Source of the DNA: Kitasatospora fiedleri
GTDB taxonomy: Bacteria > Actinomycetota > Actinomycetes > Streptomycetales > Streptomycetaceae
Reading direction: 5' to 3'
Length of the DNA stretch: 64,000 nucleotides
Assembly: GCF_948472415.1 (NCBI RefSeq)
Contig: NZ_OX419519.1
Coordinates: 2,170,001 to 2,234,000 of the forward strand
This document shows, piece by piece, positions 58,405-64,000 of this stretch; position 1 is the stretch's first letter; every line of letters begins with the position of its first letter. Position numbers and translations under genes: made by a program. The notes beneath the pieces are model-generated. The model saw nothing but the letters and a program-made list of their open reading frames with translations, searched no databases and was not told the DNA's origin.

Positions 58405-59046
58405 CTATTTTCCCTTCGCGTATGGTTGTGCGTCCTGGAATTCCCCACCCGCAAGTGCCGTGGCAGAACTGCCATACCGAACAGGCGACCACTCAGACAA
58501 ATGCAGCGAACCTTGCGTGGGACGGTCTGTGAAGTAGGACCCCTGCAACCCCTCTCCAGTCTGCTGACCAATGGTGACTTCGGCAGCGCCCCTGTGCGGC
58601 TGACTCCTGTCTCGCACCTCAGGCCGTGGCGTATTGAGGTACTGCCAGCTAAGGCGCCAGCATCCGTCAGGATCCTTGATGAGTTTGGCGCGCTCGCTAA
58701 CCGACTTCGATTCACCTGTAAAGAGAGTCACAGTGACATTAGAGGCGGTCTGAGAGATATATACGGCCGTTGGTATGGGAGGCAACTTCGTCTTGTCCGG
58801 CAAGACATACTGCGACACTGTCTCTCCGCGCCAAGTTCCTGCGATTAGCGGGACATCCGTGAAGTATCGAACGACCTTCCACTTCCAAATAAACCGCTCC
58901 CATAGTGCGAACACGAGGGTGGCTACTAGTCCGCCAATGGAGAAGATGCGGAAGGGGACTTGTGTCACGCCCTGACCGTCAAGAACTGCCAGCGCCAAAC
59001 CCACGCCAGCGGCGATGGCGATGGATATACGAACTTTGAGGTTCAT
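58405..59046 (-). CDS. cap15: Cap15-like two-TM beta-barrel effector (CBASS-type)
   Basis: 213 residues. Two membrane helices (about 5-22 and 33-50) are followed by a beta-rich domain. The landmarks fit the Cap15/S-2TM-beta effector family in order: AGTWRGE (69-75), YISQTASNVTVTLFTGESKS (96-115), LSWQYLNTP (132-140), HRGAAEV (151-157) and LQGSYFTDRPTQGSLHL (167-183). Known Cap15 proteins bind a cyclic dinucleotide in the barrel and disrupt the inner membrane, causing abortive infection. ATG 59046 has AAGGACGG about eight bases upstream; the frame is open to 59097, but that would overlap the previous gene. It is the middle gene of the operon. Confidence 0.82.
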   Translation of the reverse strand: MNLKVRISIAIAAGVGLALAVLDGQGVTQVPFRIFSIGGLVATLVFALWERFIWKWKVVRYFTDVPLIAGTWRGETVSQYVLPDKTKLPPIPTAVYISQTASNVTVTLFTGESKSVSERAKLIKDPDGCWRLSWQYLNTPRPEVRDRSQPHRGAAEVTIGQQTGEGLQGSYFTDRPTQGSLHLSEWSPVRYGSSATALAGGEFQDAQPYAKGK

Positions 59047-59078
59047 CGGTTGTCCGTCCTTGGGTGCGTTGAACGGGT

Positions 59079-60056
59079 TTAGCTGCCGGCATTCCATGCC
59101 TCGGAGTCAGCGTCGGAGTAGTTAATCGAATCTGGCGAACGCAATCGGGTCAGCTTTATAAAGAAGGGTGACGGTTGCTCGCCGGCTACTCGAACGATCT
59201 TGAAAATGGCCATGCTCACCAAAATCGGCGATATGCCACCACCAATGGGATGGCTATCGATGGCACCTGCATAGACGGCAAAGCCCTTGTCCTTGAGTTC
59301 GCCCAGGAGGCTAGTGATGCCTCGCTGGGCTTCTCGCATGGAAAATCGGGAGATCTCTATGTCTTCAGAAATCTCAAGGCAGTCCGTGAAGGTCTGGACT
59401 GCCGCATCGATGAGGTCTTCATCGTCCTCGGTGCAGCCATCCGGCTCGATCGTTGGCATCCAAGCATCAGAGATAGAGAGGATCGGCCAGAGGTCCCGAC
59501 CTGTCTTCATGTGACTGAGTTGTACGACCTGTGGATTCTCCGGGGGCTTCGGCTTGGGCCCAGCAGGGGAGTTGACATCGATGATCTTGTCGATCTGCTT
59601 CTGGTTGAGCTTGCAGATCTCATCGGCGAGCGTCTTGAGCCCCCAGACCTCGATGGTGACGTCGAGGTACAGGGGGCGGAGGTCGTTGTCGATGTACTGG
59701 TCAACCTCGCCAGGCAGCGTGTCGTTGGTGAGGAAGCGCCATACCCTCACGTCACGGTGCTCTTTGAGGCAGCCCTCTAAGTCCCCACGGATCTTGGCCT
59801 TGGTCCTGTCGATCCGCTCCCCGCGCGTGGTGTGCGCTGCAAAGAACACCCGGGCCTTCGGGCAGTAGCCGTCGTTCTTGGTGTCGCCCTTCGGTCCGGC
59901 TGCCCGCACCGGCTGGTAGTCACCGGGGTACAGCTCCAGGCCGAGTCGGTCCATGCAGTCTTGGAAGGCGTTGCCTTCGAGGCGGAGGAGCTGGCCTTCA
60001 ACGACCTTCCTCATCGAGTTGCGATCCACGGTAGCCATTACCTCATGCCAGGACAT
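59079..60056 (-). CDS. Restriction-endonuclease-like (PD-(D/E)XK-related) protein, first gene of the DAC-Cap15 operon
   Basis: 325 residues. The N-terminal 160 contain RLEGNAFQDCMDRL (25-38) and GPKGDTKNDGYCPKARVFFAA (54-74). This is the E...GD-x-x-ND-G arrangement seen in restriction-endonuclease-fold domains of conflict systems. A conserved-looking VEVWGLKTLADEI helix follows at 136-147. After a Pro-rich hinge (about 162-175) the C-terminal 150 residues are a separate domain of unknown fold. It could be a nuclease, a nuclease-derived sensor of foreign DNA, or a regulator of the cyclase. The start is uncertain: ATG 60056 or ATG 60038. The gap to the Cap15-like gene is 32 bases. Confidence 0.65.
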   Translation of the reverse strand: MSWHEVMATVDRNSMRKVVEGQLLRLEGNAFQDCMDRLGLELYPGDYQPVRAAGPKGDTKNDGYCPKARVFFAAHTTRGERIDRTKAKIRGDLEGCLKEHRDVRVWRFLTNDTLPGEVDQYIDNDLRPLYLDVTIEVWGLKTLADEICKLNQKQIDKIIDVNSPAGPKPKPPENPQVVQLSHMKTGRDLWPILSISDAWMPTIEPDGCTEDDEDLIDAAVQTFTDCLEISEDIEISRFSMREAQRGITSLLGELKDKGFAVYAGAIDSHPIGGGISPILVSMAIFKIVRVAGEQPSPFFIKLTRLRSPDSINYSDADSEAWNAGS

Positions 60057-60085
60057 TGTGCGTCGTTGGATCGGAAGAATCTATC

Positions 60086-60700
60086 TCAGCGAGCCGAAAC
60101 CGCGCTCGCGTGAGCCGTTCTGGCCCGGAGTGTGGACCCAGGTACGCACGTGCCGAAGTTCGGGGCGGGTGGCGATGAACGCCTCGAAGCGGAACGAGCG
60201 GAACGGTCCGCCGTTGTCGGTGACGATCGTGACCAGCGGCTGCACTGCGCCTTAGGTGTCGCGCGGAGCGAGGTCGACTGACCGGGAGCCGGCGAGCCGT
60301 TCGGCTTCGACGAGGGCGAGCTCGATGGCGGCGACGGCGTCGTGCTGGTTCGCGGTCGGGGCCGCGTGCCAACCGGGCTCGTACTTCGACCAGTAATCAC
60401 GGCAGCCGGCCCGCCGCCAGGTGCCTCGGTCGGTGGTTTCGAACCCGGAGAAGCCAGTTGCCAGACTCGGTTCGGGCCGGTCGGCTCGGTAGCGAACACG
60501 GCCTTTCGACAGACTGCGAGCTGGCGCCGTTCCCGCTGGTAGTTCGCCTCCAGCAGCAGGCCCTCGTCCCGCAGCAGCCGCAGCATGGTCGCCTGGGGGA
60601 CGCGGTGGCCGTCGTAGCGGCACATCGCCCTGGGCTGGCCCCAGCAGGACGCGGACCGACACTGGATGCACAGCCGCTGCGCCAGCTTGCAAGGAAGACC
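60086..60700 (-). pseudogene. IS3-family transposase (OrfB) remnant
   Basis: Pieces of a DDE transposase are spread over three frames: VPQATMLRLLRDEGLLLEANYQRERR, then FETTDRGTWRRAGCRDYWSKYEPGWH (integrase core), ANQHDAVAAIELALVEAERLAGS, TDNGGPFRSFRFEAFIATRPELRHVRTW and PGQNGSRERGFGSL. Several frameshifts and an internal deletion near 60250 make it inactive. It separates the DAC-Cap15 operon from the Shedu gene. Confidence 0.85.
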
Positions 60701-60754
60701 TCGAAGCCAGTTAATCTCCGGACGAGTTGGTGCGTGGGGGTCCATTCTGAACGC

Positions 60755-62821
60755 ATGACCCCGCCCGATGCCTCTCCGGCCTCACCCACGACGAAGATCA
60801 CCGCAGTGACGCGGCGTGACATCTTCGACTACCTGCGCGGCACCGACGCTCCGTGGTGGGGCCGGCTTGACGACGAGATCGCGTTCCTGGAACGGCTCTA
60901 CAAGCTCGACCAGCTGCCGTCGACCGACAGCCGATTCGCCACTGCGCGCGGCGACATCCTCCAGCACCGGTTCAACAACGACGACTGGGACGACGACTGG
61001 ATCTTCACAGATCCCCGCCTGGAACTCCGTTCCGGGCCGGACGAGGTGCTGCTCGCCTTCCTCGTGCAGACCCTGCACCCGGAGGTGCTCTCCGATGCCG
61101 ACCAAGCCTCACAGCGCGTCGACCGACTGAACCGCCTTCTGGAACCGGACGGCTGGGCGCTTCGCGCCTTTCGGTTCCTGTCGGGTCGGCCGATCTACAC
61201 ACCGGTCCGGGTACAGGCCGTCGGCCCCCTGGTGTCGTTGCCCTTGAACGACGATGACGCGGGCAAGCTCGACCTCGTTCTCGGCCAGATCTACAGCCTC
61301 CTCGACTGCGACGGCCAGGAGGCCACCCGCGACCTCCTACGCAAGGCCACACTCACGTTGCGCCGTGACGGCGGCTTCTACCAACCCATGCCGGGCGACA
61401 ACTGGACTGCCAGCACCTACGAGGCCGTCCTCACCGTCGACCGCCCGCTCCTCCCGGCGTTCACGCCAGTGGTGGTCGATGCAATCTGGCAGCAGCTGGG
61501 AGCGGTGCTCGCGCGGCTCGGACGCGAAGACGTGCAGTCGCTTGTGATCGAAGGCGACATGGGGCCGATGCCCTACATCCCGCACGACTGGAGAGGCCAG
61601 GCGGCCACACCGGTCTCCCCTGTGATCCGCGGCGCTCGCATTAACTTCGCCTCCACCGACTTCGACGTTGTGCGCCAGGACTTCTCAGACCTTGAGATCC
61701 GCTCCGCCGCGGACGGTGGCTTCCACTACTTCTACGACACTCGGGCGAACAGGCGGGTCACTGACTTCGTTCTCGACGACCGACCCCAGGTAGCGACCCT
61801 GTGCAACGTCACCATCATCAGGAAGGACGATACCTACTCCCCCCGCATCAAGCTGTGGAAGAAGGACAAGACCAAAGCCGAGAGGGCAGTGGCCATGGAG
61901 GTCATCCCCGGCACCGAGACCACCCAGATCATCAAGGCGGTGGTCGACACCAGTGACGCCCACGAAAACTTCTGGAAGGTCATCAACTTCCTCCAAGGGT
62001 GTACCGGGCTCCACACCCCTGGCAGTCGTGCCGGCCTCGCTGCCGGCGACGCTGATCAGCTCGCCGAGATGCTGAACGGCCAGGACCGGACCATGCTCCT
62101 GCACGCGCTCAAGACCGCAATCGGCGGCTCCCTCACCGAAGAAGACATCCGGCTCATCAGCAACCGCAAGGTCCAACTCCGACACTTCGACCAACTGCTG
62201 AACGACCCCGAGTACTTTCGGAAGGAAAAGGAGCGAACCACCAAGTCCAGCGAAGCGCTCTGGCAGGACTACTTCGAAGGAAACCCTTGGATCTTCGGCT
62301 ACGGCCTCAACCTCGTCGCCTGCGAAGCCCTCGACGACGGCAAGCTGGAACGTATCACCACCGGAGCCAATATCTTCACCGGAGCCGGCAAGCGGATCGA
62401 CGCGATCATGCGCTCCAAAGGCTTTATCAGCAGCATGCTGTTCTGCGAGATCAAGACCCATGAGACACCACTGCTCGCCAAGACCCTCTACCGCACCCCG
62501 GACATCTACCAGGTCTCGACGGAACTCGGAGGCGGAGTCGCCCAAGTCCAGAAGACCGTCCACAAAGCCCAACGGCTGATCTCCGAGGAACTGACCCGGC
62601 TCTACCAGGCCGACGGCACCCCGACCGGCACCGAACTCTCCACTACCAAGCCCCACCAGGTCCTCGTGATCGGCAGCCTGGCCGAATTCAAACACGACGG
62701 CGAGGTCAACCCGGAAAAGCTCAGCTCTTTCGAACTCTACCGATCCTCCGTCCAAGGCATCGAGGTCATTACGTTCGACGAACTCTACGACCGAGCATGC
62801 TTCATCGTGGCGGACCAGTAG
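60755..62821 (+). CDS. sduA: Shedu-type defence nuclease (DUF4263) with AbiJ-N3-like N-terminus
   Basis: 688 residues. The C-terminal domain (about 495-688) is DUF4263/Shedu: WQDYFEGNPWIFGYGLN (503-519), KRIDAIM (546-552, Asp549), LFCEIKTHETPLL (562-574, Glu565-x-Lys567) and a following glutamine-rich VAQVQKTVHKAQ helix. These are the PD-(D/E)XK residues of SduA. The N-terminal RRDIFDYLRGTDAPWWGRLDDEIAFL and DILQHRFNNDDWDDDWIF...LLAFLVQTLHPEVL match the AbiJ N-terminal type domain. A 300-residue central region may sense phage features. ATG 60755 has no close ribosome-binding site. Single-gene Shedu systems protect against phage. Confidence 0.85.
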   Translation: MTPPDASPASPTTKITAVTRRDIFDYLRGTDAPWWGRLDDEIAFLERLYKLDQLPSTDSRFATARGDILQHRFNNDDWDDDWIFTDPRLELRSGPDEVLLAFLVQTLHPEVLSDADQASQRVDRLNRLLEPDGWALRAFRFLSGRPIYTPVRVQAVGPLVSLPLNDDDAGKLDLVLGQIYSLLDCDGQEATRDLLRKATLTLRRDGGFYQPMPGDNWTASTYEAVLTVDRPLLPAFTPVVVDAIWQQLGAVLARLGREDVQSLVIEGDMGPMPYIPHDWRGQAATPVSPVIRGARINFASTDFDVVRQDFSDLEIRSAADGGFHYFYDTRANRRVTDFVLDDRPQVATLCNVTIIRKDDTYSPRIKLWKKDKTKAERAVAMEVIPGTETTQIIKAVVDTSDAHENFWKVINFLQGCTGLHTPGSRAGLAAGDADQLAEMLNGQDRTMLLHALKTAIGGSLTEEDIRLISNRKVQLRHFDQLLNDPEYFRKEKERTTKSSEALWQDYFEGNPWIFGYGLNLVACEALDDGKLERITTGANIFTGAGKRIDAIMRSKGFISSMLFCEIKTHETPLLAKTLYRTPDIYQVSTELGGGVAQVQKTVHKAQRLISEELTRLYQADGTPTGTELSTTKPHQVLVIGSLAEFKHDGEVNPEKLSSFELYRSSVQGIEVITFDELYDRACFIVADQ

Positions 62822-63176
62822 GACTCTGTCGCCCACCTCACAGCCAGGGACGGGATCGTACTTCGGTAGCTCTCCGTAAGCCGCGCACCGAGCAGGCGGC
62901 GCGATCCCTCGGCATCGCCCGGCACTTTCCGGTGCCTCTCATCCGTTGAGGTCGCCGCGTGTGCACTGATTGTGAAATGATCTTCCTTGAGGGGCATGTT
63001 TCCGCAGGTCAGAGGCATGTTTGATCAGAACTACGACCTGTAGGACACCCTCTGACCTGCGGTAACGCGGTTCGATCTCTCGGCGTTTCCGCAGGTCGAG
63101 CAGGGCTCTGACCTGCTCGACCTGCGGGAACATCTGGAGAGGGATTGGCTGCAGCACGCCTTCTCGCTCCTTTCGG
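62822..63176. repeat. Right boundary repeat R2 and flank
   Basis: No gene. 63030-63160 repeats the glnA 3' end and hairpin (R1) with about one mismatch in seven. The CTACGACCTG-TAG of the glnA stop region is retained at 63031-63043. Upstream, 62945-62986 is a 42-base unit repeated at 63724-63765. Confidence 0.65.
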
Positions 63177-63637
63177 TACCGAACTTGATCGGGTGATGCC
63201 GGAGTCGTTCGCATGGCAGTGGTCGGCTGCCTTCGGCAGCTCTGTTGGCGTGAGGTACGCGCAAGGTGGGGGCTGACCGACGCCGAGGGGGCCGCGCGGG
63301 AGCGGATTCGGCTCGGCGGTCCGACCGTGCCGGTCCGGGACAACGTCTGCCCCCAGGTGGCCCCACCGTTACGGGAGTTCATCGAGGCGAGCCCCCGTTG
63401 GCTCACCGTGTTCCACCTGCACTCCCACGCGCCGGGCCTCAACTCGCAGGAGGGCATCTGGACGCTGGTCAAACGCGGCATGGGCAACCTCGCCGCCGCC
63501 GACCCGAGCCAGATCACCTGGGCCGTGAAGCACCGGCTCAAGCAGATCCAGCACCACCCCGACCTGGTCGGCGACTGCCTTGTCGGCACCGGCTTGATCA
63601 TGAACGGCTGACCGACATCACCCGATCAAGTTCAGTA
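63177..63637. mobile_element. IS630-family element, deletion derivative with terminal inverted repeats
   Basis: Inverted ends GAACTTGATCGGGTGATG (63181-63198) and its complement (63616-63633) are 18 of 18 identical. The element is flanked on both sides by TA (63177-63178 and 63636-63637), the target duplication of IS630/Tc1-type elements. At about 460 bp it is less than half the usual length, keeping only the transposase C-terminus. Confidence 0.82.
63213..63611 (+). pseudogene. IS630 transposase, C-terminal fragment
   Basis: The frame contains the late DDE core: TVPVRDNVCPQVAPPLREFIEASPRWLTVFHL with an aspartate, and LNSQEGIWTLVKRGMGNLA with the terminal glutamate, ending DCLVGTGLIMNG. The first catalytic Asp and the N-terminal HTH half are missing, so it is inactive. 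Confidence 0.8.
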
Positions 63638-64000
63638 TCGCCACGTAGAACAAGGTCTGAACGCGCGCCGACTCGCCGGCAGCGTGGCCGCCCCGGGACG
63701 CGCACGAGCTGGCCCTCAGTTCGGTTGAGGCCGCCGTATGTGCACCGGCCGTGAAGTGATCTTCCACGACACCCCCGCCTTCCCAGGTCAGAGGCATGGT
63801 GGAGCCGCACTGCCACCTCTGGGCCCCTCTCCGAGCTGCGGGGACGCAGGTCGGCCTCTCATCCGTTTCCGCAGGTCAGCACCCCGCCGGCCTGCGGAAA
63901 CGGTGTTCTCGGGTGCGGCGACCGGGCGAGGGGCGTTCGTCCTGGTGACTGGAGTTGCGTGGTGATGATTGAAGCTGCTTGATACTGGCCAGTTTCATTG
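63638..64000. other. Distal repeat region, no gene seen
   Basis: Holds the second copy of the 42-base unit (63724-63765) and a third, weaker copy of the glnA-downstream hairpin (CGTTTCCGCAGGTCAG, 63864-63879, followed by GGCCTGCGGAAACGG). No open frame with coding character reaches the window end. Confidence 0.5.

Noticed and set aside
60086..60700. Active IS3 element
   Set aside because: The transposase is split over three frames with internal loss, and I could not find matching inverted ends.
53812..63160. Island integrated at a tRNA gene
   Set aside because: I found no tRNA at either boundary; the duplicated sequence is the protein-coding 3' end of glnA.

Overview
The window is chromosomal DNA from a streptomycete (Streptomyces, Kitasatospora or a close relative; I cannot separate these by eye). 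Codon use is extremely GC-rich, with many GTG starts. The gene order is the well-known streptomycete core segment running from the respiratory genes ctaE-qcrCAB, ctaFDC through nadA, pspA, cobUTS, pepA, lpd-sucB and lipBA to glnA.

Layout. 0-6.9 kb: the 5' part of an NlpC/P60 cell-wall hydrolase gene, a coiled-coil NYN protein, a small zinc-ribbon-like protein, a rhomboid protease coupled to a stand-alone AsnC-type ligand domain, a class V aminotransferase under a SAM-IV riboswitch, trpD and a receiver-like protein. 7.2-16.5 kb: the aerobic terminal branch, with ctaE-qcrC-qcrA-qcrB on + and ctaC-ctaD-ctaF on -, separated by a GntR regulator and an L,D-transpeptidase. 16.8-29.6 kb: a cysteine desulfurase-TusA fusion, an adenosine kinase-like PfkB protein, a lipoprotein, an IscA/ErpA protein, a GNAT enzyme, a PLP decarboxylase with an AsnC regulator, a quinone oxidoreductase, nadA, pspA-pspAA, a DUF3043 protein and a methyltransferase. 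29.6-46.2 kb: cobU-cobT-cobS, pepA, lpd, sucB, several single enzymes, an NsdA-like regulator, and a hydroxybutyrate dehydrogenase with an MFS transporter. 46.3-53.8 kb: a GAF/PucR regulator, lipB-lipA, a DUF4191 protein, an RDD protein and glnA behind a full GlnR operator.

From the stop codon of glnA onward the character changes. Base composition becomes mixed and partly AT-richer, intact genes are few and transposon debris is common. A degenerate copy of the glnA 3' end and its downstream hairpin recurs 9.2 kb later (53812 versus 63030), so 53.8-63.0 kb looks like an inserted accessory island. It holds an RHS/YD remnant, a possible Abi-like protein, a compact three-gene operon, an IS3-type relic, a Shedu-type nuclease gene and an IS630-type relic.

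The most interesting locus is the three-gene operon at 56.66-60.06 kb on the minus strand. It encodes a restriction-endonuclease-like protein, a two-TM beta-barrel effector of the Cap15 type known from CBASS, and a 578-residue protein with a DisA_N/diadenylate-cyclase-like domain carrying a variant catalytic motif. No CD-NTase is present. I infer a CBASS-like antiphage system in which a DAC-fold enzyme supplies the nucleotide signal to a membrane-disrupting effector.

Caveat on data quality: at least seven genes, including essential or highly conserved ones (ctaC, pspA, glnA), are broken by single missing bases, six of them clearly in C or G runs. The shared signature points to residual sequencing error rather than real pseudogenes. 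I annotate these genes full length and mark each break.
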